Shown: positions 34,069 to 43,503, numbered from the stretch's first letter. The stretch is DNA of 64,000 nucleotides from Opitutus sp. GAS368 (GCA_945903465.1 CAMDOF010000015.1:1-64000), one strand, 5' to 3'. Program-made: numbers and translations. Notes: generated by a model not told the origin, from the letters alone.

Positions 34069-35748
34069 ATGCAATCTGCTCCTGTCTCCAAATACCGACA
34101 ATTTCCGCCCGTCCACTTGCCTCATCGCCAGTGGCCCAACCGCACCCTCACGCACGCCCCCGCTTGGTGCAGCGTCGATCTCCGCGACGGCAATCAAGCC
34201 CTCGCACAACCCATGAACGTTGAAGAGAAACTCGAGTACTTCGAAATGCTCGTGGGCATCGGCTTTAAAGAAATCGAAGTCGGCTTCCCGTCCGCCTCCC
34301 AAATCGAATTCGATTTTTGCCGCCGCCTCATCGATGAAAACCGCATCCCCGCCGATGTCGCCATCCAGATTCTTTGCCAGTGTCGCGAGGAACTCATCAT
34401 CCGCAGCTTTGACGCGCTGAAAGGGGCTAAAAACGCGATCTTCCATCTTTACAACTCGACCTCCCCGGCCCAGCGCCAACACGTCTTCAACGCCTCCCGC
34501 TCCGCTATCATCAAGATCGCCACCCAGGGCACGCAGTGGGTAAAAAATCACTCGCAGGCCCTGACCGCCGCCGGGACCCACCTCCGCCTGGAATATTCGC
34601 CGGAGAGTTTCACCAGTACCGAACTCGAATTCTCCTGGGAAATTTGCGAAGCCGTCACCGACATCTGGCAGCCCTCCACCGACAACAAGATCATTCTCAA
34701 CCTGCCAGCGACCGTCGAATACGCCACGCCCAACGTTCATGCTGATCAGATCGAGTGGATGTGCGATCGCCTCACCCGCCGCGACAAATCCCTCGTTTCG
34801 CTGCACACCCACAACGACCGCGGTACCGGCATCGCGGCCACCGAACTAGCCCTGCTCGCTGGCGCCGATCGCGTCGAGGGAACCCTCTTCGGCAACGGTG
34901 AACGCACCGGCAACCTCGACGTCGTCACCGTCGCTCTAAACCTGTACACCCACGGTATCCACCCTAACCTCGATTTCAGTCACATTAACGAAATCCGCGA
35001 GGTCTACGAGCGAACCACGCGCCTCGAGGTTCCCGCTCGCCAACCCTACGCGGGGGAACTCACGTTCACGGCCTTCAGCGGTTCTCATCAGGACGCGATC
35101 AAGAAATCGTGGTCCGCTCAAAAACCCCACGAGCCTTGGGATGTCCTTTACATCCCCATCGACCCCGCCGATATCGGCCGTAGCTACAAGGCCATCATCC
35201 GCATCAACGCCCAGTCCGGCAAAGGCGGCGTCGCTTACGTCCTCGAAAATGAATTCGGCTACGCCTTGCCGAAACTCATGCACAAGGAAATCGGGAAAAT
35301 CATCAACGACGTCGCTGACACCAAAGGCACCGAACTCTCGCCCGACGATATTCTCGCGGTCTTCCGTCGCGAATATCTTGAGCGTTGTGCCCCCATCGTG
35401 CTCCAACACTTTAAAACCACCGAGCACGATAGCGCCGTGACCTGTCGCGCAACCCTGACCATCGACGGCGCTTCCCACGAACTCACCGGCGAAGGGAACG
35501 GGCCCATTGACGCCTTCACCCGCGCTCTCTTTGACACGTCTCTGCCCAAATTCGAGATCCTCTCCTACTCCGAACACTCCCTTGGCAAGGGCTCCGAGGC
35601 ACGCGCCGTAAGCTACATCCAAATTAAAACCGAGCGCGGGCGGCCTCTCTTCGGCGCCGGTATCGATACAAATATCGAGCTAGCGTCCATCAAGGCCATC
35701 GTCAGTGCTCTCAACCGATGTGCCCTCCAGACCGCTACCGGCACCTAA
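34069..35748 (+). CDS. leuA: 2-isopropylmalate synthase
   Basis: Encodes 559 residues, the long LeuA form. It condenses acetyl-CoA with 2-oxoisovalerate in the first committed step of leucine synthesis. The catalytic TIM barrel shows WCSVDLRDGNQAL (metal Asp and Arg), EIEVGFPSASQIEFDF, YNSTSPAQRQHVF, SLHTHNDRGTG (two His metal ligands) and GADRVEGTLFGNGERTGN. Residues from about 430 form the leucine-sensing regulatory domain (SAVTCRATLTIDGASHELTGEGNGPIDAF), so feedback inhibition by leucine is expected. No other leu genes are adjacent. The start at 34069 gives the usual N-terminus KYRQFPPVHLPHRQWPNR. Confidence 0.96.
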   Translation: MQSAPVSKYRQFPPVHLPHRQWPNRTLTHAPAWCSVDLRDGNQALAQPMNVEEKLEYFEMLVGIGFKEIEVGFPSASQIEFDFCRRLIDENRIPADVAIQILCQCREELIIRSFDALKGAKNAIFHLYNSTSPAQRQHVFNASRSAIIKIATQGTQWVKNHSQALTAAGTHLRLEYSPESFTSTELEFSWEICEAVTDIWQPSTDNKIILNLPATVEYATPNVHADQIEWMCDRLTRRDKSLVSLHTHNDRGTGIAATELALLAGADRVEGTLFGNGERTGNLDVVTVALNLYTHGIHPNLDFSHINEIREVYERTTRLEVPARQPYAGELTFTAFSGSHQDAIKKSWSAQKPHEPWDVLYIPIDPADIGRSYKAIIRINAQSGKGGVAYVLENEFGYALPKLMHKEIGKIINDVADTKGTELSPDDILAVFRREYLERCAPIVLQHFKTTEHDSAVTCRATLTIDGASHELTGEGNGPIDAFTRALFDTSLPKFEILSYSEHSLGKGSEARAVSYIQIKTERGRPLFGAGIDTNIELASIKAIVSALNRCALQTATGT

Positions 35749-35937
35749 CCCTGCAAGCCCCCGCCCTTACCCGCGGCGAGGGCCTGTTCACGGGGCCGCC
35801 CCAGTAGCTGAGACCCCGCCTCGGCGGGCGGCAAGGTGCGCGTTTCCCACCGCCCGCCGCACAACTCCTCCCTCGCAATCACGACGAATTAAAAATTCGT
35901 CCGTGTCTTCCTCGCTTTCTCCCGATATCTGCCTCCG

Positions 35938-37047
35938 ATGCCCGATCAAGCCACGCTCAATCACGCCGCTCAGGTTCTCACGACCATTTCCGCCGACCAG
36001 CGGGCCGATACCGCTCTGCGGTTTTATTTCGAGCGCCACCGCTACCTGCAACCTCCGGCCAAACGTGTGATCAGTCACGCCATCTTCGCCTACTTCCGCT
36101 GGTTCTCTTGGCTCGATCCCAAGGCCTCCCCTCAAAAACGGGTCGAGCATGCCGCCACTCTGCAAGAACGCTTTATCGCCGATGAGAAATCCGTGAAGGC
36201 CGAGACCCTCGCTGTACGTGCGGTCCCCACTTGGCTCGCCAGCGAAATGGATCTGCCCCCAGATTATTTGCGTCAGCTCCAGCGCGAACCCGCACTCTGG
36301 CTCCGCGCTCGCCCGAACCGCAGCTTCGAATTGGCTAAATCGCTCTTTGCCTGCGAGCGTACCGAACGTGCGCCGGAAGCCCTTCGTTTTACCGGCACCC
36401 AGGATCTTTTTAAGACGGAACAATTTAAAACCGGCGAGTTTGAAATCCAGGATCTCGCCTCCCAGCTCGTTGGCCACGCCGCCGCGCCTACTCCGGGAGA
36501 AACGTGGTGGGACACCTGCGCGGGCGAGGGCGGGAAAACCCTCCACCTCGCCGATCTCATGGCCAATAAGGGCGTCGTTTGGGCCAGCGATCGCAATGTG
36601 CGCCGACTCGAGACCTTGAAACGCCGCGCCGCTCGCGCCCAAATTTTCAACTATCGCGTCGCCCTGTGGGACGGCTCCGATAAACTTCCCACCAAGACTA
36701 AGTTCGACGGTATCCTCGTCGATGCCCCCTGCAGTGGCGTCGGCACGTGGCAGCGCAACCCCCACGCCCGGTGGACCACGACCCCCGAAGACGTCCGCGA
36801 ACTCGCCGCCACCCAACTCGCCCTGCTCACCCGCGTTGGCGGCGCGCTCAAGCCCGGCGGTCGTCTTGTTTATTCCGTCTGTACCCTCACCCGCAGCGAG
36901 ACCACCGCCGTCGCCGACGCCTTCACCGCCGCCCACCCGCACTTTGAACCCCACCCGCTCTTCGGCAGCGGCTCATCCGTGAGTCTTTGGCCCCAAGAAA
37001 TCAACGCCAACGGCATGTTCATCGCAGCGTGGAAACGAAAAAAATAA
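35938..37047 (+). CDS. RsmB/NOP2-type RNA (cytosine-C5) methyltransferase
   Basis: Encodes 369 residues. The N-terminal helical region (about 1-130) resembles the NusB-like part of RsmB. The Rossmann methyltransferase core contains WWDTCAGEGGKTLHLADLM for SAM binding, WASDRNVRRLETLKRRA, LVDAPCSGVGTWQRNPHARW (motif IV PC) and GGRLVYSVCTLTRSE with the probable nucleophilic Cys. Members methylate C5 of a cytosine in rRNA or tRNA; RsmB acts on 16S C967. Whether this is true RsmB or a paralogue cannot be settled by eye. It runs co-directionally into the next methyltransferase, overlapping its start by 19 bases. Confidence 0.87.
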   Translation: MPDQATLNHAAQVLTTISADQRADTALRFYFERHRYLQPPAKRVISHAIFAYFRWFSWLDPKASPQKRVEHAATLQERFIADEKSVKAETLAVRAVPTWLASEMDLPPDYLRQLQREPALWLRARPNRSFELAKSLFACERTERAPEALRFTGTQDLFKTEQFKTGEFEIQDLASQLVGHAAAPTPGETWWDTCAGEGGKTLHLADLMANKGVVWASDRNVRRLETLKRRAARAQIFNYRVALWDGSDKLPTKTKFDGILVDAPCSGVGTWQRNPHARWTTTPEDVRELAATQLALLTRVGGALKPGGRLVYSVCTLTRSETTAVADAFTAAHPHFEPHPLFGSGSSVSLWPQEINANGMFIAAWKRKK

Positions 37048-37799
37048 CCGCCCAAACCGTCCGCGCCGATTTTAACGACCTCGTCGCCGTCGTCCACTAC
37101 ACCAAGGCCGCTCACGCCCTCGGTCTTTGGGCATCCGAACACACGCTCATTCAGCGTTTTTTCCCTGACCTCCAGAGTCCACTTCTCGAGGCTGGGTGCG
37201 GCGCCGGCCGCGTTACCCTAGGGCTCTGGCAAATCGGCTATCGCCACATCACGGCGTTCGACTTCGCCGAGGAGCTCCTCGATCAAGCCCGCAGCCTCGC
37301 CATCGAACGCGCCGCGACCGCGATCACCTTCGTCCACGCCGACGCGACCCAGCTCACGGAGTCCCCCGCCTTTCCCAACCAGCGATTTGGCGGGGCACTC
37401 TTTATGTTTAACGGGCTCATGCAGATCCCCGGACGAGAAAATCGACGCTCCGCGCTTCGCGAACTCCACCGCGTCTGCTCGCCCGCAGCGCCTTTTTTAT
37501 TCACCACTCACGACCGCGACGCCACGCCCACCGAACGCGCCCTCTGGCGCCTCGAAAAACTGCGCTGGGCCCGCGGCGAGCAGAACCCCCGACTCCTTGA
37601 GTTCGGCGACCGTTATTTCCAAGACGAAGCCGGCCGAACATTCATGCACCTGCCTGACCGCGAAGAGGTCCTCGCTGACCTCGCCGCCACCGGTTGGCAG
37701 CCGACTTTTGACATGATGCGTACCGAACTTTCCCGGGAAAAACCGGCCGTCCACGAGTTCTCCGATAACTGCCGATTCTGGGCCGCCGAACGTATTTGA
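37029..37799 (+). CDS. Class I SAM-dependent methyltransferase
   Basis: Encodes 256 residues from the GTG at 37029, selected because the alternative TTG at 36987 would overlap far into the upstream gene. The SAM-binding loop is LLEAGCGAGRVTLGLWQIG, followed by ITAFDFAEELLDQAR (acidic residue for ribose) and ITFVHADATQL. The catalytic-face block is GALFMFNGLMQIPGRENRRSALRELHRV. The target-recognition part does not point to a known substrate; small-molecule or lipid methylation is possible. The overlap with the RNA methyltransferase indicates co-transcription. Confidence 0.8.
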   Translation: METKKITAQTVRADFNDLVAVVHYTKAAHALGLWASEHTLIQRFFPDLQSPLLEAGCGAGRVTLGLWQIGYRHITAFDFAEELLDQARSLAIERAATAITFVHADATQLTESPAFPNQRFGGALFMFNGLMQIPGRENRRSALRELHRVCSPAAPFLFTTHDRDATPTERALWRLEKLRWARGEQNPRLLEFGDRYFQDEAGRTFMHLPDREEVLADLAATGWQPTFDMMRTELSREKPAVHEFSDNCRFWAAERI

Positions 37800-37819
37800 A
37801 CCACTCCGAGCGCCCCGGC

Positions 37820-39016
37820 TTAGGGAGTCCAAACCCCCGCCTGAAAAGCCGCTACGTCGCTGGGCGAAAGCTGATAGCTGCTACCCGTTTCCGTATCTAA
37901 AATACTCAGAACACTCGATCGTTTATCCCGCACCGTGCAGACGACGTGGCGCCCATCCGCCAGCCAGCTCGGCTCCACGGCATCGAAGGCCGCCTTCGAC
38001 ACCACCTTCACCTGCCCACTCGCGAGATCAACCACCGCAACTTGGTACTTCCCTCCCGGCACGCGGACCGTGCACACGATCTTGTTGCGATCCGCCCGAC
38101 TCCAATCGGGCTCCGCCATATAGGTGTAACCTGAGGCCGCGCGGCGTGGTGCCCCCCCCGCGACCGACATGACGTAAAGCTGCGGCGTCGGTTCCCCCAT
38201 CGCAAAGACCAGCTGACTGCCGTCGGGCGACCAACAGGGCGAAGACTTCACTTCGCTCGACCGCGTTTTTCGCGCCGGCTGCCGACCCTGCGCGTTACTA
38301 ATGTAAATTTCCGAGTTTCCCTCCCCCGTAAGAATCATCGCCACCTGCTGGCCGTTCGGACTAAAACGCGCCCCGCTATTCGTTCCGCGAAAACTCGCGA
38401 ACGTGTCTTTTTTTCCCGAAACCGGATCCAATAAAAAAATATCCGGCGATCCCGTCTTAAAATAACCCGTGTAAATAATTCGCGAGCCATCCGGAGCCCA
38501 ACGCGGCGATAACGCCAGCGAAGCATCTCGCGTTAGCTGGCGCGCTTCCCCAAAAAATAAATCCGAGGTGTAAACTTCGCTCTTCCCGGTCCGCTGAGAC
38601 AAAAACGCCAGCCGCCCCGTGAAGAAACCACGCAACCCCAGGCCGTTGGTTTTTGTCACCGCCACGTCCGCCGCCTTTAAAAGAGCCTGACGAAGCGAAC
38701 TTCCCGCCAGCGTCTCCGTCCCCACCGCCACCGCCGCCGCACCCCGCGTGATCTCGACCCGCACCTGAGTGGCCGCCACTGCCGTGAATTTAAAATCATA
38801 AGCCGGTGGCCGCCGACCAGAAACATCATAACGCCCGTGCGCACTCAACGCCGTCAGCGCTAGCGTCTGCAGCTCTTTCGTACTGCCAGATATTCGAATC
38901 GGAATGGTCTGACTGTCGACGACCACCGTCACATCGCCAATTTTTCGTGAGCCCTGCGCAAGACCAGTCGCAACGAGAATCGTCACGGCGAGAAAGTAAG
39001 CGGAAAGTTTTTGCAT
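37820..39016 (-). CDS. TolB-like periplasmic beta-propeller protein
   Basis: Encodes 398 residues with a signal peptide (1-21, AYFLAVTILVATGLAQG). An N-terminal mixed domain (25-150) precedes repeated propeller blades of the PD40 type: LALSPRWAPDGSRIIYTGY, SGARFSPNGQQVAMIL, KSSPCWSPDGSQLVFAMG and AVEPSWLADGRHVVCTV. The layout matches TolB of the Tol-Pal envelope-maintenance system, but no tolA, tolQ, tolR or pal lies beside it, so the name is kept general. It is divergent from the mrp gene. Confidence 0.83.
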   Translation of the reverse strand: MQKLSAYFLAVTILVATGLAQGSRKIGDVTVVVDSQTIPIRISGSTKELQTLALTALSAHGRYDVSGRRPPAYDFKFTAVAATQVRVEITRGAAAVAVGTETLAGSSLRQALLKAADVAVTKTNGLGLRGFFTGRLAFLSQRTGKSEVYTSDLFFGEARQLTRDASLALSPRWAPDGSRIIYTGYFKTGSPDIFLLDPVSGKKDTFASFRGTNSGARFSPNGQQVAMILTGEGNSEIYISNAQGRQPARKTRSSEVKSSPCWSPDGSQLVFAMGEPTPQLYVMSVAGGAPRRAASGYTYMAEPDWSRADRNKIVCTVRVPGGKYQVAVVDLASGQVKVVSKAAFDAVEPSWLADGRHVVCTVRDKRSSVLSILDTETGSSYQLSPSDVAAFQAGVWTP

Positions 39017-39114
39017 GTAGATCGGAGCAGCTAAAGGATGCGCCCTTCAGTCATTTCTATTTGCTCCGATTTGGAGCATAACAACCTTAAATTTCTCCCA
39101 ATCGAATCCACCGA

Positions 39115-40224
39115 ATGACGTCCGACGAAATCAAGGAACAGCTCAAGCAAGTAAAATATCCAGGCTTCAGCCGCGACATCGTGTCATTTGGCCTCGTCCG
39201 CAGCGCCGGCTTTCACGACGGCACAGCCAAGGTAAACATTGCCTTGACCAGTAACGATCCGAAAACGCCCCTCCAGCTCAAAGCGGATATCGAGCGAGTT
39301 CTCCGAGTACTCCCCGAAATCAAGAATATCATTGTCGAAATCGCCGTTTCACCAGCAAAAACCCCTCCCACCGCAGCGGCCACGAGCGCTGTCGGCGGCA
39401 ATCTGAGCGGTAACGCCGGCGCCCCCAAAAAAATCCGTTACGCCGTCGCGATCGCCTCAGGCAAGGGCGGCGTCGGCAAAAGCACCTTCTCCGTCAATCT
39501 CGCCTGCGCGTTTGCCCAAATCTTGGCCTTACAGGGCCGCCCGGGCCGAGTCGGTTTGATGGACTGCGATATCTACGGCCCGAGCGTTCCCCTCATGATG
39601 GGCCTGAGCGGCCGCCCCGCGGTCGAAGGGGAAGGAACCTCCGCCATGCTCGTGCCCATGGAACGTCACGGGGTTAAAGTCATGAGCATGGGCTTTCTCG
39701 TCGACGAGAATACCCCCGTCGTCTGGCGCGGACCGATGATCATGAAAACCGTGCAACAATTCGTCCAAAACGTAACCTGGGGCGAACTCGACATACTCCT
39801 CATCGACCTGCCACCCGGGACCGGCGACGCCCAACTTTCCCTCGTTCAAACCATTCCTCTCGACGGGGCCGTCATCGTCACCACCCCTCAGGCCGCCGCG
39901 ACGAATATCGCCAGAAAGGGCGGGCTCATGTTCCAGAAAGTAAATGTACCGCTTCTCGGCGTGGCCGAAAATATGAGCTATTTTCTCGATCACTCTGGCC
40001 ATAAACACGAGGTCTTCGGCGCCGGCGGCGGCATCGTCACCGCCGAAAAACTCGGTACCACGCTGCTCGGTCAGGTCCCACTAATTCCGGAAATCAGAAT
40101 CGGCGGCGACACCGGTATGCCCATCGTCGTCCAAGCCCCTCAAAGCGCCGCCGCAAATATATTTCGCGAGATCGCCGATACCCTCATGCAACGACTGCAG
40201 TCCACGCCCACGAGGCTCCCGTGA
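39115..40224 (+). CDS. mrp: Mrp/NBP35-family P-loop ATPase (Fe-S carrier type)
   Basis: Encodes 369 residues. An N-terminal MIP18/DUF59 domain (1-85) is joined by an Ala/Thr linker to the ParA-like ATPase. The deviant Walker A is SGKGGVGKS (115-123), with LMDCDIYGPSVPLMMG, VVWRGPMIMKTVQQF and LLIDLPPGTGDAQLS further along. Mrp proteins carry iron-sulfur clusters for assembly. The usual CxxC that bridges the dimer cluster lies after ENMSYF; here it reads LDHSGHKHEVFGAGGG with no cysteine. The protein is therefore an Mrp relative that may not bind a bridging 4Fe-4S cluster in the standard way. ATG at 39115 fits the family N-terminus. Confidence 0.92.
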   Translation: MTSDEIKEQLKQVKYPGFSRDIVSFGLVRSAGFHDGTAKVNIALTSNDPKTPLQLKADIERVLRVLPEIKNIIVEIAVSPAKTPPTAAATSAVGGNLSGNAGAPKKIRYAVAIASGKGGVGKSTFSVNLACAFAQILALQGRPGRVGLMDCDIYGPSVPLMMGLSGRPAVEGEGTSAMLVPMERHGVKVMSMGFLVDENTPVVWRGPMIMKTVQQFVQNVTWGELDILLIDLPPGTGDAQLSLVQTIPLDGAVIVTTPQAAATNIARKGGLMFQKVNVPLLGVAENMSYFLDHSGHKHEVFGAGGGIVTAEKLGTTLLGQVPLIPEIRIGGDTGMPIVVQAPQSAAANIFREIADTLMQRLQSTPTRLP

Positions 40225-40289
40225 CATTTAAGCAACAATGCCGGCATTGACAGGAAGCTCCGACTCCCTCTCTTTCTCTTTCGCGCTGC

Positions 40290-40580
40290 ATGACTCAACC
40301 TGCTCAAGAGCCTTCGACGTCCCGCGAGTTCGTCAAACAATCTAGCCTGTATCAGGAGTTCCTCGCCGAGAGAGAAGAGATCCTTAAGCACAAATGGATT
40401 GAGTCAGAGCGCTTGGGTTACGACGTCGGTTTTGAACGCGCGCTCCTCGACTGGATCCGCAAGCACCGGGAGAGCTGGCGGTCAGCTCGTCGCCAGAGCC
40501 AACCCGCTCACTCAACTGCCCCAGTGAATTCAGAGACGCCTTTTCCCAGTGGAGTCGTCCGCTTGAACGCGTCGAAGTGA
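40290..40580 (+). CDS. Small conserved-type helical protein
   Basis: Encodes 96 residues. The conserved-looking centre is KHKWIESERLGYDVGFERALLDWIRKHRESWR, a charged helical segment that I have seen in short stand-alone proteins of unknown function (DUF4032-like wording is uncertain). No signal peptide or membrane segment. It follows mrp by 66 bases on the same strand. Function unknown. Confidence 0.6.
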   Translation: MTQPAQEPSTSREFVKQSSLYQEFLAEREEILKHKWIESERLGYDVGFERALLDWIRKHRESWRSARRQSQPAHSTAPVNSETPFPSGVVRLNASK

Positions 40581-40610
40581 ACCTTCTCTGGCCGAGTCCA
40601 ACGGGTTCAT

Positions 40611-40637
40611 AAAAAAGCCGAGCAAATAAGCTCGGCT
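40611..40637 (-). terminator. Rho-independent terminator of rpmG
   Basis: AGCCGAGC (40616-40623) pairs with GCTCGGCT (40630-40637). On the minus strand the stem is followed by six T residues (40616-40611). It lies 40 bases beyond the rpmG stop. Confidence 0.88.
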
Positions 40638-40676
40638 AGAGTTAGCAAGGCCGCCCAGAGCGGCCAACCGCCACGA

Positions 40677-40841
40677 TCACTTGATTTCTTTATGCAGCGT
40701 GTGCCGTTTCAGGAAGGGATTATATTTCTTCTTCTCAATCCGCTCGGTCACCGTCTTTTTGTTGCGAAAAGTAAGGTAGCGGGAGGCGGGCTTACCCTCT
40801 TTTTTGGCTTCAGTGCACTCTAAGGTAACTTGTTCTTGCAT
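40677..40841 (-). CDS. rpmG: 50S ribosomal protein L33
   Basis: A 54-residue gene starting [13 protein letters not shown], with [19 protein letters not shown] and an end [16 protein letters not shown], which is the standard L33 pattern. Only one cysteine is present, so this is the zinc-free (C-minus) type. It forms part of the large subunit near the E site. It is a single-gene unit with its own terminator. The start has little Shine-Dalgarno character. Confidence 0.95.
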   Translation of the reverse strand: MQEQVTLECTEAKKEGKPASRYLTFRNKKTVTERIEKKKYNPFLKRHTLHKEIK

Positions 40842-40917
40842 GGTTTTAAATTGGTTGAGGGGTCAGAAGAAACGAGCCTGGCCCCTCGGTGCAACCACAA
40901 TTTAAAGGCATTTGTGG

Positions 40918-41691
40918 TCACGGAGCAGCTATTTTTGGCACAGTAAAGGCCTCCGCGCTCACCAATGGGTTGGATTCAATTTTTAACACCTTGGTTTGCT
41001 GGGAAACATTCCCGTCAACTGAAACCGTCACCTTGTGCGCGAGGAGCACCCCGTCGACCGGGCGGAAATCCTCATAGTGAGTCACCACCTGTAACGTGCG
41101 ACCGCCCGCACTTGTCCGCTGCTCCAACCGCATCGCGATAAAGTAGGTTTCATCATCAATCAGCAGCGTATACGTGTCCGATAACTTGTGGGTGACGAGC
41201 ACGCGCAAAAACTTCCTTCCGTCCACCACCACTTCACCGGCAGAATCAAAGACAAATCCGCGCGCCGCGCCTCCAACCAGAGGATCGTCGAATTCCGCAT
41301 CCGCCACAAACTTTCTTGCCACCACTGCTTCCATCAAACGGGGGCGGAGCGGTCGACTCGCCGAGTCCAGTTCCCAGGCTGGGTCTTGACCATCGTTACC
41401 CTGAATCAACGTGCGGTCGGTGCTGTGGGTTTCGAGTCGAAGCCTTGCCGGCCGCGCGGCCGTCATCGTAAAGCGGACCACCTTGCCCCCCGCGTACACC
41501 TGCCCAACCGCGCGCAGCGCTGCCAACGCCTCGACCCGCGTCTTCCCACCGATCGCCTCAAGGTGAATCTTGATCAAATCATCCATCGGGTCGCCCCGAA
41601 CACTCGCCAGACCTAGGAGAAAAAAAAACACCAGACAATGACCAACCCACGGCCGCACCCAACAATAAGGGAAAAGCCGACCTGTGGTCAT
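40918..41691 (-). CDS. LolA-like outer-membrane lipoprotein carrier fold protein
   Basis: Encodes 257 residues from the ATG at 41691 (41703 is an alternative). The signal peptide core is CLVFFFLLGLASVRG. The rest is beta-rich: IHLEAIGGKTRVEALAALRA, VVRFTMTAARPARLRLE, TYTLLIDDETYFIAMRLEQR and HYEDFRPVDGVLLAHKVTV. This is the pattern of LolA/MucB/RseB-like half-barrels that hold acyl chains or sense lipoproteins. The specific function is unknown. It is divergent from the metallophosphoesterase gene. Confidence 0.65.
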   Translation of the reverse strand: MTTGRLFPYCWVRPWVGHCLVFFFLLGLASVRGDPMDDLIKIHLEAIGGKTRVEALAALRAVGQVYAGGKVVRFTMTAARPARLRLETHSTDRTLIQGNDGQDPAWELDSASRPLRPRLMEAVVARKFVADAEFDDPLVGGAARGFVFDSAGEVVVDGRKFLRVLVTHKLSDTYTLLIDDETYFIAMRLEQRTSAGGRTLQVVTHYEDFRPVDGVLLAHKVTVSVDGNVSQQTKVLKIESNPLVSAEAFTVPKIAAP

Positions 41692-41801
41692 AATCGAGAT
41701 CATCCCAGCTGAATTCTTCGCTCCGGCGCCCCAACACAAGGCATTAAGTCAAACGTTTCCCAGTTGCGATCAGCCCACCGCACCTTTCGCTGGCCCTCGC
41801 C

Positions 41802-42629
41802 GTGCCTGCCCAACTCACTCGCATCATCTCAGATATCCACTTCGGCGACCCCGCGAGCTATGTAAAAAATCTAACGCAGATCCAACCTCTTCTTGGAGGC
41901 GTCGATCACCTGATTCTCAACGGCGATACCCTCGACACGCGCCCCGGGGGCGATCCCCAGCTTACCCGCTCAATCCGCACCGCTATCCCAAACTTTTTCA
42001 ACCGGCGCGTCCCCCGAGTTACTTACATCACCGGTAACCACGACCCCGATTTCTCCAGCCATCACCACCTCGACCTCGCCAACGGGCAGATCTTCATCAT
42101 CCATGGCGATGTTTTCTTTGAGGAACTCGTCCCTTGGAGCCAAGATGCGCCCCTCATCCGGCTCCGCCTCGCCGAGGAACTTCGCCACCTGCCGTCTGCA
42201 CTCCACCACAACCTCGATCACCGTATCGCCCTCTGCCGCCGAGTCGCCGGCTCAATCCCCCAACGCCATCAGTCCGAAAAAAACGTCTACAACTACGCCG
42301 CCCGCTATCTGTCCGATACCATCTGGCCCCCGACACGGGCCGTCCGCATCTTAAGCGCTTGGCGGGCAAACCCCAAGCTCGCCGCGACCTTCGCCCAGAC
42401 TCATCGACCCCATGCTAAATTTATCATTTCCGGCCATACCCATCGCCCCGGTGTCTGGCCCACCAGGATCGGTGCAACCGTCATTAATACCGGGTCGTTC
42501 GCTTTAGCACTCGGCAGTATCGCCGCCGATCTCAGCCCAAGCCGGCTGACGATCCGCGCCGTAAAAAGGAGAGCTGGCGAATTTCACCCGGGAGCACCGA
42601 TTGCGGAGTTTCCGCTCGCCGAGCTCTGA
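41802..42629 (+). CDS. Metallophosphoesterase, UDP-2,3-diacylglucosamine hydrolase-like
   Basis: Encodes 275 residues. All five calcineurin-type metal motifs are visible: ISDIHFGD (Asp and His), LNGDTLDT, ITGNHDPDF, FIIHGDVFF and FIISGHTHRPG. LpxH/LpxI-type enzymes of this fold remove UMP from UDP-2,3-diacylglucosamine in lipid A synthesis, and several motifs are consistent with that subgroup. A more general phosphoesterase role cannot be excluded. No membrane segment. The small gene at 42651 follows in the same direction. Confidence 0.85.
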   Translation: MPAQLTRIISDIHFGDPASYVKNLTQIQPLLGGVDHLILNGDTLDTRPGGDPQLTRSIRTAIPNFFNRRVPRVTYITGNHDPDFSSHHHLDLANGQIFIIHGDVFFEELVPWSQDAPLIRLRLAEELRHLPSALHHNLDHRIALCRRVAGSIPQRHQSEKNVYNYAARYLSDTIWPPTRAVRILSAWRANPKLAATFAQTHRPHAKFIISGHTHRPGVWPTRIGATVINTGSFALALGSIAADLSPSRLTIRAVKRRAGEFHPGAPIAEFPLAEL

Positions 42630-42650
42630 TGTTTCGCGGAGACCATACCC

Positions 42651-42947
42651 ATGAGCATTGAGTTTGGTTGGTGGAACCGTGACGAAGAAGGTCGGCGTTA
42701 TCAGGTGAACGCTGCCGTCCATGGCGGAAATATCGAGTGGACCCGGCATCAGGGCCATCACACCCCTTGGGAACCCCATATCCCCAGCGAAGACGATCGC
42801 CACCGACTCGTTATCGAAGCAGAAAAGCGCGTCCCACGACGATTGATTTCTCAAAAACAATTCGACGAAATCAAGCGCGTCAGCGCCAACGAGGGCCCCG
42901 GCGGTCACTCCGGTCGGCGCGCCCGCGCCTCACCCGATCTTTGCTAA
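42651..42947 (+). CDS. Hypothetical 98-residue protein
   Basis: The protein is aromatic- and His-rich at first (SIEFGWWNRDEEGRRYQVN, then WTRHQGHHTPWEPH), followed by a charged helical end (KQFDEIKRVSANEG). I do not recognise the family. It is co-directional with the phosphoesterase, 21 bases after its stop. Its last 18 bases overlap the convergent Nudix gene. Confidence 0.5.
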   Translation: MSIEFGWWNRDEEGRRYQVNAAVHGGNIEWTRHQGHHTPWEPHIPSEDDRHRLVIEAEKRVPRRLISQKQFDEIKRVSANEGPGGHSGRRARASPDLC

Positions 42948-43466
42948 GGAGACCACCTGCGGCCAGATCAACTTAAATGAAGGGCAAAAGTCATCTGGAC
43001 GCATCGCCACGCGATGGGAGACCTCTGCGGGCAAGACCCACTCACCATACTGAATCTCCTGCGGGTTCACCTTAATCGGTCCGTCGTAGAGTAAGCGGTA
43101 AACCCACACGAACTCCCACCCCGTCTCTGCACACGCGTCCACGCGAAGGCAACGAGCTGGCGGAGCTTCCAAGCAAATCCCAATTTCTTCGCCTAGCTCG
43201 CGCCCCGCGGCGAAATCATAGTCTTCGCCCGCGTCCACGTGCCCCGAGCACGATGAGTCCCAAAGACCCGGTGAGAGGTCTTTCAACATCGAACGTTTCT
43301 GGAGAAACACCGCCCCACCCGCGTTGAAAACCATCACGTGGACCGCGCGGTGCCAAAGGCCCGTCGCATGAACCTCCCGCCGCGTCGCGCGACCGACCAC
43401 CTCATCGTGCACGTCCACGACATCAAACCACTCCTCACCGCCAGCGTCCTTTACATTGGTGCTCAT
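42930..43466 (-). CDS. Nudix hydrolase, isopentenyl-diphosphate-isomerase-like
   Basis: Encodes 178 residues. The Nudix box is GHVDAGEDYDFAAGRELGEEIGI, with the core G-x5-E-x7-RELxEE pattern, preceded by GAVFLQKRS and LWDSSCSG. The N-terminal FDVVDVHDEVVGRATRREVH and HRAVHVMVFN segments are those of the Nudix group that includes IPP isomerase and YfcD-like diphosphatases. It hydrolyses nucleoside or other diphosphate compounds; the substrate is not defined. Cytosolic. Convergent with the small upstream gene. Confidence 0.85.
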   Translation of the reverse strand: MSTNVKDAGGEEWFDVVDVHDEVVGRATRREVHATGLWHRAVHVMVFNAGGAVFLQKRSMLKDLSPGLWDSSCSGHVDAGEDYDFAAGRELGEEIGICLEAPPARCLRVDACAETGWEFVWVYRLLYDGPIKVNPQEIQYGEWVLPAEVSHRVAMRPDDFCPSFKLIWPQVVSLAKIG

Positions 43467-43503
43467 TCATTGTCCATTCGTGCTTCGTTAAACAAAAAAC
43501 ACC

